Below are positions 49,400 to 64,000 of a stretch of 64,000 nt of DNA, in pieces. The notes beneath the pieces were generated by a model. The model did no database searches, was not told the DNA's origin, and saw nothing but the letters and a program-made list of their open reading frames with translations. This DNA comes from Cacajao melanocephalus. Lineage: Eukaryota > Chordata > Mammalia > Primates > Pitheciidae. Every line of letters starts with the position of its first letter. Positions within the stretch are counted from its first letter, which is position 1. The stretch covers positions 1 through 64,000 of the forward strand of contig CAUYLG010062937.1 in the NCBI GenBank assembly GCA_963573385.1, in the 5' to 3' direction. The position numbers and the translations under genes were made by a program.

Positions 49400-52300
49400 T
49401 TTATTATATGTGCATACCTAAACACAGAAGTCTTAATATCTTTCATAAATATCTTTCATAAACATTTCAGTATTTATTCATATGTATTTTTTCCATGTTC
49501 TTTGGTCATTCAGTATTCATAACAGGCTTTATAGTTATCTGAGGGAAGTCGGCTGTGTAGTCAATCTTTTGTTTTTACCTATAAAATGGCTAATAAAGGA
49601 TTTTCATCCTGTGGTCACAGTGACTATTCAAAGATTTATGGAGGTAAATTGATGTGTAATCCTAAATGATCCTAAAACAATATAAGTAAATTTGTCTTAA
49701 GCTTTTCCAAATACATTCTGCCCTCAACTTGTTTTTATTCTCCTGAGTGTCAAATCTGAATTTGTTTCTGAAATGCTGCAGTTGAGACCCACTAAAGTAG
49801 CTGAAGTGGGACTTTTAATCACTGCCAAGACAAGGCCATGGAATTGGAAGTGTAAGGTCACAGGGCAACAGAATGACTTGGTGTGATAGCAGCAAATTCT
49901 GGAGACTGTGTTCTATTAAAGTATCCTTTATAACTGGAGGAAAGATATTTAATTTATGTTTTGGAGTGTAATTCTATTCATTTATGACCCTTTCTTCCCT
50001 AAAGGTCCTTACACACACCCTATTCTTATCTCAGATACTCTCAGAGCTGGGCAGCAGAGTGGAGAAAGTTATTTGTTGACTAAAGGAATATAATGCTAAA
50101 AAAGAAAGGAGCTATCACCTTGTGTAAGGTACTCTTGGAGGTTTGAAACAGCAAACCAGTTACTCCCAGCCTGTGCAACAGGCCCTAACCAGATCACCAG
50201 TACCATAGAGTTTTCTACCAGCACTGCCATGCCCATTTACGCCTTTTGATTTTGACACTGTAGTTCTCAGTGCCTTGTCTCAATGCACTCAATAACTCAG
50301 TTTCCTTTTCAGAAAAATGAAATAGCTTATCTAATAGAATTCTAGAAAGCAGCAAATACTGAAAAATGAAAGTAAAATGTTTTGCTATAGGAGATCCTAC
50401 ATCCAGGATTTAAACTGTTTTAATTGGATCTGAGTCATACTATCACGGATAACACATGGTTTATTCCAAGGTCTCTCAAAAGGTAATTTCAGAAGAAGCA
50501 ACCTCTTTGTTGAGTCTAATTTTTTCTACGTGGGAAGTGGGTACCTTTTTTTATTTTTCCTCTGAATAAGATAAATATCATTAAGCATCATGGCTTAAGA
50601 AATGATCTGTTATTACCAACACTGTATTTATCATATGTAATAATTAGCTTTTAGTCATGTACTTAATAATATTTTGAACATTTATGTTGAACTTTTTTCT
50701 AATCTTCCCCAACTTTTTTTTTAATAGTTATTCCTTTCAAACTCCAGGTAACAGTATTCCTGAGAATACATCTTGTGACAGTTTTATGCACACACATATA
50801 TATACTTTAGCCATTACACAGAAACATTCAACACGTTACATTCAACACATTTAAGGGCACCTTAAATGGAACAGATGCACACATCTGCAAAATTTCAGTA
50901 GTTCCAGTATGAAAACATTCCTACTCTATAAGGCCCTGTTTCTCAGAGTGGAGGCTTTTTTGCAAGCTACAACATTGCTTAGCTTATTGAAAGTTTCTAA
51001 TAGACTTCCATACACAAGTGAAGGAGTCAGGCTAAAAGGCAGACAGACCAGCATAATCATGTTCAAAACAGCCCAATACTTTTTAAATATATATAAAGGT
51101 ATTTAGGATTCTTGTTGGATATTTAACAATCTTCTTTAACGTCTTTGCTATTTAAATAGTTCATACAATTATACATAGATAATCTGAATCAAGAAACTGG
51201 AACAAAGCACACACATATAGAGACTCACATAGCCTAGACACTTGTAATCACCAAACATAAGGCCTCTAATGCTCATTGAGCAGCATAATTTTTAACAGGT
51301 GAAATATATCAGCTTGGAATCATAAAACCAGTTAACATTTATATTCCTGCACTTGAGAATTATTTCAGCTTTAACTGTAAATAACATGAAAATATTGTAA
51401 AACACAAAAGGAGGTCATTTACTGCCTCAATTTTCTGAATTGTTAGATTTGAAATTTTTAGTTTTGTTCTTTTGTCTTTAACTCATGGATATCTTTCGTT
51501 CTTTTAGTGATAGGACCATAACCCCAAATTATATTTGAAATTATAAACCACAATATAAACAATGCCTATTTAATAAGCAATTCTAACAAAAAATAATTTT
51601 CCTTTATGATTAAGGTGGGCTTAGTAGGTATCCTCTTTATGTACATATACATTTCACAGTCAACACACTCAAAGTTTAAGCATACAGAATGTGTTTTAAA
51701 TTCATTGCAGGGTAATCAAAATCTATATTTAGCTTCATCTTGAGGACTAAAACACATACACACACACACGCACGCACACCTACACCACCATACCAATTTA
51801 AGTATGTATATGAGTTTGTATATGCCTAGTTGTTAGGTAACAGTTTTCTAATGTAAACTGTTAAAATTGTGAAATTCAGTTGTGAACCACATGATGCACA
51901 GCCCCGTGACAAGATCAGTAATACACTAGGTGTTAACCTCACAAGCCTTCTAAGTGTTACACTTTTCTTGAAGTAACTGAACTTCAAGTTAAAGGCCTAT
52001 TTGTAAAATATATAAACTGGAGATGTCTATGAAGAAATTGTTTATACGTTTTTCCTTAGAAACTTAGATGTTCCAAGTATCATAAGAATATTGTTTCTAT
52101 TGAGAAAATGTTATTTTATTAAACTGATTCTAGCAACACTAACCTTAATATCTGAAAATATGCCCTCAAGGGCAGGCACAGGATAGTGTAAGGAAAAGTA
52201 TTAATAATCACATTTCCCAATAGTTTCTAATCTTGGCATTGATGTAGTCAGGGCTAGGAATAGGAATACCATCTCTTTTAAGTGATTATATTTACATTTA

Positions 52301-53058
52301 GGTTTTATAATTGTATAGGCTGTTTAGGTTCTTCTTAATTCAGAATTATTTCTGATGATTTCTAGAATATTCTCTAACACGATAGATTAGGAAATGGGAT
52401 GATCTTATGCCATCTGCATTTTGATCTACAACATGCACTGAAAATGACAGTTGAAAAATAAATATCTAAAAGTCCACAGCTCTATATATAGTATTTTTTT
52501 CTTCTTCTAAATGGCTGTATTATTAATCAAAACAAAAATGGCTGCAGGCTTGTTATTTAGTCTCCCCAAAGTAAATATTTTTCTTATTATTTTTTATGTA
52601 AATTGCTACTTGTATAGCCAACCTGAATTAATATTTTTAAAACTATAAAAATAAATATTTGCATGAGATGTATAATGTGAGTAATCTCAAAAAATTGCAT
52701 TCTATTTTTAGGCCATATTATTTGTTAATATTTCTATGAAAGCAGCACTGAATAGTATATATTATTTAACTGCTGAAGGCTTCTTCAGTCATAAACAATG
52801 TGCAGTGAAATGGCTCTTTCCCCTTATTCCTCCCTGGTTTTATGATTTTCACACAACTAAATCCTTTTAGCCATTGACTTTTAAGATGTTTATGAAACAT
52901 TATGTGTATTGGCAGCAAAATCTGTTCAGATTTGTGCTACCCATTAGAAATAAAGTGCTATTTTGTAATTAATCTTTTTTAAGCAAAAGTATTGAACTTG
53001 TAATAGAGAGATCACTTTCATGTCTTCTGTATACCTGCAGAGCTTACAACATACAGAA
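49400..53058 (-). other. UNC80: Probable long UNC80 3'UTR
   Basis: About 3.7 kb directly after the UNC80 stop is AT-rich and free of Alu, L1 and MIR sequence that I can recognise, unlike both flanks. It has a short CA/CG microsatellite at 51,752-51,779. A - strand AATAAA lies at 49,400-49,405, near the lower edge of the block, with an Alu starting soon after (48,849-49,159). A long neuronal-type 3'UTR is the simplest reading. The true poly(A) site is not proven. Confidence 0.6.
51752..51779. repeat. CA/CG microsatellite
   Basis: (CA)n with CGCACG interruptions in the likely UNC80 3'UTR. Confidence 0.85.
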
Positions 53059-53322
53059 TTAAACATGAGATTCATCTAAGACTGCATCCATTTTCCCCAG
53101 CTCAGTGGGAGTAAAGGTGAACTGGCTAGACAGTAGGGGGTTCTCCATGCCATTTTCCTCACTGATATGAAGGACAGTGTCTCCATGCTGTAGGAGGCTG
53201 GATGTCTCAAGGCCCGTGAAGTCATCAGGGTCAGAGAGTTGGGTAGAGAGTGGACTGTGTGCAGTAGCACCTTGTGCTGTGTCCTCCTTCTTTTCTCCTT
53301 CTTCAGTGGGGAAGTTCTCACT
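53059..53322 (-). CDS. UNC80: UNC80 terminal coding exon
   Basis: 88 codons including TAA. It reads SENFPTEEGEKKEDTAQGAT and ends ...GKMDAVLDESHV. The acceptor is tgatcacag|AG. A second AG two bases further on would shift the frame, so the first is chosen. Strongly acidic C terminus. A short C-terminal motif role is possible but not shown here. Confidence 0.95.
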   Translation of the reverse strand, partial: SENFPTEEGEKKEDTAQGATAHSPLSTQLSDPDDFTGLETSSLLQHGDTVLHISEENGMENPLLSSQFTFTPTELGKMDAVLDESHV

Positions 53323-53419
53323 CTGTGATCAATAGGATCATAACATTATGGAATGATAGGATGAGTACCAGAGAAGAATATAAAAAAATGTCGTCTAGTG
53401 GTAATTAGAAAAGGAATCA

Positions 53420-53600
53420 GATGGCTAGTCCCAGTTCCAGCCTTTGTTATAGGCAGGATCTTATGTAGGCCCTTCCAACTTTCTAACCCTCAGTTTTTGA
53501 ACCTGTAACATAAACATAATTTTTGGTCTTGCTTATCTTAGATACTGTGAAGATGAAATGAGATAATAATCTTAGTGTTAAAATGCTTTTTAACCATTAA
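53420..53600 (+). repeat. MIR fragment
   Basis: 'ccctcagtttttgaacctgt' and 'gatactgtgaagatgaaatg' follow MIR order. In the last UNC80 intron. Confidence 0.6.
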
Positions 53601-53859
53601 AGACTATACAAATGTATACCGTAATACTGCTCTTTAGTTGTCCTTAAATACCACGAGGAGAATGTAAAACTATTCGAATTTATTTATAAAAATAAAAAGG
53701 AAAAATATATCAAAACAAGAAAAATATCAGCAGGAAAAACAGCAAAACAATGAGGAAAAAGATCAAAACAAAAAGTTCCTTTCATCTTATAGGACATAGA
53801 GGTTCTTTATTTAAAGCCTTTATCTAAACTGGTAGCTTTATTTTTTAAAATTGAACTAT

Positions 53860-54100
53860 CTTTCAGCTATCCTTTATCTGAAATGCTTGGAACCAGAAGT
53901 GCTTTGGATTTCTGATTTTGGAATATTTGCATTATATAATTACCTAGTAGAGCATCCCTAATCCAAAAATCTAATCTAAAATGCCCCAATGAGCATTTTC
54001 TTTGAGCATGAACTTTGAATGTCATATCAGCACTTAAAAAGTTTCAAATTTTGGAGCATTTCAGGTTTCAGATTTTTAGATTAGGGATGCTCAACATGTA
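53860..54100. mobile_element. Inverted-repeat DNA transposon (MITE-like)
   Basis: A 22-bp inverted repeat (53,951-53,972 against 54,070-54,091, one mismatch, core agcatccctaatc) brackets AT-rich sequence with internal mirrored pieces. It resembles a Tigger/mariner-type family. Confidence 0.65.
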
Positions 54101-54380
54101 TAAACCTGTTTTCAATAGCTGTTTTCGCTGCAAAGTATTTTCTCTTAGGTTTTTCATAACTAAAAATACAAAGACTTTTCCTGGTGCTTCTTAAGTAGAT
54201 ATATTCCTGGCTACACTTTATATAGATTTTCTTTTTCATGATGGCAGGAGCAGTGTCTGTTTGGATAACAAAGCATTGCAGACCTGGACTTAATTATATG
54301 GAATAAATGTGCATATCCAAGTGGCTGCTAGAAATAAGTACACAGGGAGCAAGCCTTGCCTGTTTCTCTAGTGCCCTCAC

Positions 54381-54580
54381 CTGCTTGGGAGACAGGCTGT
54401 GGAGATCCGCAACAATTATGGCAGGAGAAGATGTGAGGACTGGTTCGTCCACTGCTTCTTGTTTCCTAGATGGGACTGGGCTGCAGCCCTGTAGTTGGCC
54501 TGTGGCAGGAAGTGCATCTGTTGGGGCAGCTGCTGGCTCTGGCTGAGCCTCAATGAAGGTCACAGACCGTTTCTGATCCG
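54381..54580 (-). CDS. UNC80: UNC80 coding exon
   Basis: Acceptor gacctacag, donor gtgagg. It completes an Ala codon and reads DQKRSVTFIEAQPEPAAAPT onward to VADLHSLSPKQ, exit phase 0. Ala/Pro-rich, probably disordered. Its reverse strand is open too, but that is a shadow. Confidence 0.95.
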
Positions 54581-55215
54581 CTGTAGGTCACAGGTGAAAC
54601 AGTAAATTGGGGAGGAGTTGGTGGAAATGGACTGTCAATACTTAATAGTTGGTTTTAACCAGTGTCTTCTGGTTTGTTTTTTTAAATAAAAATATTGCTG
54701 GGCTTATTAATAAATGAGAGCATGTTTGAACATTTTGCACATTTGATTTCATCTTCTTACAAAGAGTAGGACTTAAGTAGAAAAATCATTTTCATAAAAA
54801 TGGCCTAAAATAACATTTGTATAGAGCATTGGGTGAAGTTGATCATTCCTAATAACAACTGCCTACAGGACTTAGAAATCCCTATTATTCACCATAGCTT
54901 TACCTTCAATGAGACATATAGCAAACCCAGTCTGTTTCAGTAAAGAAACCACATCCTTTTATAGTCAAATTTCATAGTATTAGTGGTTTACTTTGGGCTC
55001 TTCCATTTGTCTAGGTTCATGGGGGGTAGAGACAGGGATTGCGGGAGGCAAGAAGAAAAAAAGACACTACGTTTTTCTGGGAAACTCCTTCCCTTATGTT
55101 AGCACCTCCCCAAAGGTATGCTTATCTCCATCAGCTCGGTTTTTGTAAGCCTTCCAGGCTGAGTTGCATGGCACCATGGCAATGGTATAGTCAGAAGGGA
55201 CACAGGAGACCTCAC

Positions 55216-55327
55216 CAGACGGCTTTGTTTTAGGTTGAATGCTTCTTCGAGTGGTTGACAGCCGAGCTCCATGGCGATTTCTGGGTTCAGTCTGAGTTTT
55301 CTGACGTGATAGTAGAGGACGTCTTAG
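55216..55327 (-). CDS. UNC80: UNC80 coding exon
   Basis: Acceptor ctctttag, donor gtgagg. It reads LRRPLLSRQKTQTEPRNRHG, then ARLSTTRRSIQPKTKPS with one base left over. It is very rich in Arg, Lys, Ser and Thr, with several R-x-x-S/T sites that basophilic kinases could use (inference). Confidence 0.94.
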
Positions 55328-56162
55328 CTAAAGAGAATAGGCAGAATAAAACTTGCAAGAGGGTATAAATGCTTAGGAGGTAATTGTTTGTTTATATGTT
55401 TCTTTGGATTCTTGTGGTTGTTCCTTACATTTATAGCTGATAAATTTATTTCTTCATATTTAACTATAAGTTATTCTCTTCTGATGTTCCCTTTAACTAG
55501 TTCGTCTCCCAATTATTACTCCTTTATATATGCCAAGAACATTGACTAACATAATTTAGATAATAAACTTGAGAATTTCAGTAATTTTAGGATGCAAAAT
55601 GAATTATTGTTTATTGATCAACCTTTTCTTATTTAAAACTTATAGTTGAATATATGCAACTTTCAAAGGGGAGGTTTATTTTTAAAACCTCAGATGCTGG
55701 CCAAGTGCCTGGTGCCTGAATCAATAATGGGAGGCTCCTATGGAAGCAAAAGTGATAAGCTGCTTTCAGATTTTTATTTAGAAAGTAATATAAAAAAACT
55801 CCACGTAAGGAAATCTGTAAACATGATCATTACTTCAATTTGCCTTAAATTTAATAATCTTGAAATGAGAAAGGATGGACTTCTTTTTCTTTGCCTCTAT
55901 GCAGAAACAGGAGTTAAATCAACTGTATAACAAATCTTCCTCTATCAGTAAGTTTGGCTGGTAAAGAAGGTTTCTAGGTAAGGAACAAATAGAATTATAG
56001 GCCCACTTACTTTACTACATAATCTGCTTTGCTAATAAGAAAATTCAGAGCTAAAATAGAATATCATTTGGCTTTCCTAAGTACTTAACACATTTTAAAG
56101 TTGCTCTGTGCTGCTTATTTTAGGTAGGGTGAATGCAAAATATAAACTTTAAAAAAAATACA

Positions 56163-56290
56163 TTGTTTTATTTAATTAGTTTTTTAGAGACAGGGTCTTA
56201 CTATGTTGCCCAGGCTGGACTCTAACTCTTGGGCTCAAGCAATCCTCCCACATCAGCCTCCCCAGTAGCTGGGATTCCAGGCACATCCAG
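56163..56290 (-). mobile_element. Alu fragment
   Basis: Antisense piece with agagacagggtcttactatg and ctcaagcaatcctcccacat, about 100 nt before the donor side of the UNC80 exon at 56,395. Confidence 0.85.
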
Positions 56291-56394
56291 CAGCAAAATA
56301 TAATTTTAATATACATGGGCATTAAAAATCACACATTTTACAATCCAATTCGTAGGATGGTTCTCTTGCGCTTGCACTTTAAGGGTCTGCTTAC

Positions 56395-56476
56395 CTGCCT
56401 TAGGCCCCTCTTCCTCCCCAGTGGCTGCTGAACAAGGAGGTTCTGTTGACCAGGTTCACTTTGTATACTTGCCACC
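56395..56476 (-). CDS. UNC80: UNC80 coding exon
   Basis: Acceptor gcttggcag, donor gtaagc. It completes an Arg codon and reads [20 protein letters not shown], then RKRGLRQ, exit phase 0. It joins in frame to LRRPLLSRQK of the next exon. The basic run is typical of this tail. Confidence 0.92.
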
Positions 56477-59329
56477 CTGCCAAGCATCAATAGTGTTAGC
56501 GTACCTCAGAGAGAGTACAGGAGACCATCTTCTGGTGGGCGTTAGCCAAAATCACTTGTATGATACAGTCGCTTCAAAGATATCATTATCTTTGAAGGAT
56601 GATTGGGAGACTCCCTGGGTTGGGTATTTTCAAAGGTTTGGGAGGGAGGACAAGGCCTTGTAGCCCCAAGCTGCCAAAATTGAGATTCTGTTTTCAATCA
56701 CTGATGTCATATCTGTCATTTGGAAAACATTGGTTTGATCACACCCCTGGTTTAGAAGCCACCAAAAGGTTTAAGATGTCATATTCTAATCTCAATTTTT
56801 TTCCAAGGGGAAGGGAAACAGTAGTGACAAACACACACGAACAACTCTATCACATGAATGGGAACACCTTTTTAAAATTTCAATTTAAATGAAAATAAGA
56901 TGGACAAATATCAAACACATCACACACAGAATTTATTTGGGTGAAGGGGCACATTCAACACATGTTTGCAGCCTGAAGTCTCTGTGACTGTTGAGTAAAT
57001 GAATAGTCACATGGGTTAACAATGAAATGTTTTTTAAAAAATGGTTTTAGATTTAAAGGCTGGCAAAGTATAGCTATAGTTAAGCTATCATTACAACTTA
57101 GGAGCTTTAATATTGAGTAACTGCACTCAAACATACCATGCAGTTTGTAAAAGCAACAACCTGCTCCCCCCAAATTTACTGTGTATGTGTGTCTTTTGTA
57201 TGCAAAAATGACTGGAAATAGTCGCTATTTTAGTTTTGGGTGAAGCTGAAAATACTGACATGGGCCCATGATCCTTTATCATTCTGCATGCATATATAAA
57301 AGATATTTATAATGGGAGTGGAGTGAAGAAAAGAAGTATCCTGTGCCCCAGAAAACATTATAAGTCTGTGGATGATGCCAATGCGATTATTTGGTTAATG
57401 GTTAATTAATTTCTGCTTTGCCTTTGCAAAAGGAGAGTCATCTACAGATAGTTCTTAGAGTATAATATTCCACAGAGGAATCCAGAATCAGCAACTGTCC
57501 AGGGAAAAGAAAGACTGTATCTGTTCATTTCAATTTTTTTAAAAAAGAGCTACTTAAATACCTAGCTGCAGTAGTAAGAAGAGAAATTGGTGGCAAGACA
57601 GGCAATCAGATGTTTCCCCTTTTGTATTCATTATTGGTTAATCATTACAAAATTGACACAGTCACATTGGTCATTTTTTAAAAGTCTTACATTTCCACTA
57701 AAAAATCAATGTGATTCCCAAATGGAGTTCATCAAAGTTTTTATGAAATAAGGATGTAATTACACCATTTGGGGTACACAATAACAAAATCCATAAAGAG
57801 TACCAAAACAGGTGTTTTTAAACTTTCTTGTTCTTCTGAATATCGACTTCAAAAAGATCAATGTGCATTATCCTTACACATATATAACCTTGAAACAGAT
57901 ATGATATCTTCATATCATATCTTCATCCTTTCCATGAAGTTAGAAAATTACCCCAAAGGAGCAATGCAATAAATTCTGATAAGCAATTCAGACTATGTTG
58001 CTGGCATGTTTGAAATGACATCCCCTTATTAGTTATACATGTTAACGTATCTGTTAAATTGGAAAGAGTATTCAATAACCATATGCGCAAAAGTAGAAAC
58101 AAGTTTCTCCTAATACTAAGCAAAGCTTTCATTGGAATGGATTCTTCATTGACATCTAAATGTTACCTCAGTTCCCTTGGCCATAAAAGGAGGTTAATAC
58201 TTACCAACTACCTCCCATTAAGGTAGAGAAAAGAAGTTAGTTGATGTACAATGGTTTGGACATGAAAAGTGATGTACATAGCATGCTTTCTTGTTTTACA
58301 TTTGATGTTGTAAAGAGTTTATTGCTTCTAGAATACTAAAAGGAAGTACGTAATAAAATGTTTTGAAAATAATAGGGCAGAGAAAATGAAATCGAGGCAG
58401 TCCACTTGTCTCATTTTTATTCAGGAATCTGTGATTGTGAGAAAAAACGGTGTAAGAAAAGAAAGGAAATTCACGTTACTTAGGGAGTGTTAAATGTCAA
58501 AACATAATGGTAATTTCATGATGATTATTCCAGGAGAGGATCATAAGCATCAAAATTTTCTCTATGGATAGAGAGGCTTATATCTAAGAGATGAATCAAA
58601 TTTATAGCTTTAGTATTTAGCTGTAATGTAAATGATACAGCATTTCATCATGAAATGCACACATCAAAGATGAAATTAAAAATACATCCTTGGAAATAAC
58701 CCAGCTGATAAATTATACTTGCTCTAAAAACGTGATTGCTAACATGTTTATATTTAGAATATTAAAGGCTGGCTTAACTATGTACAGTTAGGACACATTA
58801 AGAATAAGCAGCCAAAAATGTTCACAATGATAATTTATGCAGAACATGTTTCTTTTTCTGGGATCTATGTCAAATTGAAGTTGCATATAAAAAGTTTCAA
58901 TTTAGCTTCTCTCCACATCATGTAATATTTCAGTCATCTGTAGGATTTGTGATATAGGACTATAAGATGTGCATTACTAGAATGAACAAGGGGAAGACTA
59001 AGGGGTTTTCACTAAGCACCTCTCTATGTTATGTCTAGTTTTCATTTGAATTTTTTGAAACAGTTCCATCACAGTCCCCACCTACTATAACTGCAGTAAT
59101 CAAAATTATTTTCCCCTTTAGGGAAATACTATGTTATATTTGATGGTCAAATTTTAAAATATTATATTGTATTCTATGGTCACAAAATATTATACTCCAA
59201 TAGACAGCTGAATCCTTTCAGATGAATGAAATATAAATTTCATGCTCTGAAAGTTGAGACTATTTGTTGAGATATGTCAGAGTAGTGGGACAACTTCTTA
59301 AAACTATCCTATAGAGAAAACTGATTTTC
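56477..59329 (-). other. UNC80: UNC80 intron, largely unique
   Basis: No Alu, L1 or LTR recognised over 2.8 kb. Short direct and inverted repeats occur near 57,900-57,930. No coding frame fits the UNC80 phase. Confidence 0.5.
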
Positions 59330-63265
<3,936 letters not shown>

Positions 63266-63322
63266 CTAGAGAGGCTACCCTCGGCGGCGAGGCCCTGGGA
63301 GTCATCGAGGACATTAGGTTCA
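63266..63322 (-). CDS. UNC80: UNC80 coding exon (57 nt)
   Basis: Acceptor cctcctgcag, donor gtacag. It enters with one base of a split codon, reads EPNVLDDSQGLAAEGSLS and leaves AG over. The frame is set by the next exon: only this frame continues open through 56,476-56,395. The exon is an exact multiple of three, with the same phase class on both sides, so it could be skipped without a frameshift. Confidence 0.88.
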
Positions 63323-64000
63323 CTGCAGGAGGGGTAGGGAGATGAAGCATTTAGGGAAAGAAAATGAATAAAAGAAAAGAAAAAAGGCATGCAATTTTCT
63401 GCTTCCAAGAACCAAAAATAAATAGATTTAACAGAACAAGGAAGGAAAAGGAGACAGTCAACCATTTCACCTTGTGCTGGGTTTGTCAAGACATAGGACT
63501 CAAGGCAATGGGAGAGGAAGGGCTTTGGATGGATACAGCTCTCCAAGGTATAACCTATTTATTGGTCAAGAATTAAAATGAACTCCAAATGGACCCATAA
63601 GCTCTGAAACACATTACAGAATGAATCCATAGAAGATGAGACTATCATTTCCTTAGGTAATCATTTGGCTAGGTGGTGATTATTTTTAACCTGTCTTATG
63701 TACATGGTATTTCATTGACCAGAACCCTGCTTCTTTCTTGTGCATTCTAACATTAGCACACAGAAACCACTTACCATGAACTGCCACAACCAAGCTCTTG
63801 GGACTGATGCCATTAAGAAAAGCAAAGAAAGAACTCAACTTTCCCTGCTAATTTTGCAGTGAAAATGCAAGTAAACAAAAGGAAGGAAGATATCTTGGAA
63901 AATTCACATGGAACTTGCATTTACCGCCTTACTCTCCATCCTCTAGTGACTGAATTGTAAATGCCAAAAGAAGAAACCTGTCAGGTTGGTGAGAGAATAA

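Noticed and set aside
54307..54546. + strand 79-codon frame
   Set aside because: Shadow of the UNC80 exon at 54,381-54,580 on the opposite strand.
56421..56892. Two overlapping + strand frames of 80 and 97 codons
   Set aside because: The first overlaps the UNC80 exon antisense; the second is intron. No recognisable domain or splice partner.
63775..63847. Possible extra UNC80 exon (- strand) reading KLSSFFAFLNGISPKSLVVAVH with a good gtaagt donor
   Set aside because: Its exit phase does not fit the 57-nt exon at 63,266. Joined to that exon or to 56,476, it runs into a stop. The frame that would fit has an internal stop. It may be a poison exon, but nothing shows that it is used.

Overview
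The window is nuclear DNA from a primate. Dozens of Alu elements sit among older MIR, L2, L1M, DNA-transposon and LTR remnants, and three vertebrate genes with consensus splice sites can be read. Their content and order match the human chromosome 2q34 block UNC80 - RPE - KANSL1L, seen here on the reverse strand. I cannot separate human from another ape or Old World monkey by reading alone. The only protein-coding content I could confirm is 20 exons of these three genes. Nearly every other long open frame lies inside a repeat or a decayed intron.

Positions 1-27,839 (+ strand): the last nine coding exons of KANSL1L (1,212 nt, 403 codons plus stop, frame continuous throughout). They include the PEHE-type region related to the KANSL1 subunit of the KAT8/MOF NSL acetyltransferase complex. 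One junction uses a GC-AG intron. The first 6.8 kb is intron made of one decayed sense-oriented L1, interrupted by a MaLR-type LTR retroelement that is itself followed by an Alu with clear target-site duplications.

Positions 27,840-30,984: a convergent, nearly repeat-free interval that must hold both the KANSL1L 3'UTR (+) and the RPE 3'UTR (-).

Positions 30,985-47,194 (- strand): the complete RPE gene, six coding exons totalling 687 nt. They give exactly 228 residues with every metal-binding and catalytic residue of ribulose-5-phosphate 3-epimerase. The promoter is a small GC-rich, TATA-less region with CCAAT, GC-box and ETS-type motifs. About 0.7 kb upstream of the start codon lies a solo class-I-type LTR (47,891-48,511) with a 4-bp target duplication.

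Positions 49,400-64,000 (- strand): the 3' end of UNC80, the large scaffold of the NALCN sodium-leak channel complex. The last five coding exons (715 nt) are present, followed by about 3.7 kb of AT-rich, repeat-free sequence that fits a long 3'UTR.

I found no sign of a new biological system. The most useful observations are the GC-AG donor with a competing GT 4 nt away in KANSL1L, a 153-bp gap-free direct duplication inside the MaLR region, the solo LTR near the RPE promoter, unlike LTRs on the MaLR element, and several nested or truncated insertions with readable target-site duplications.
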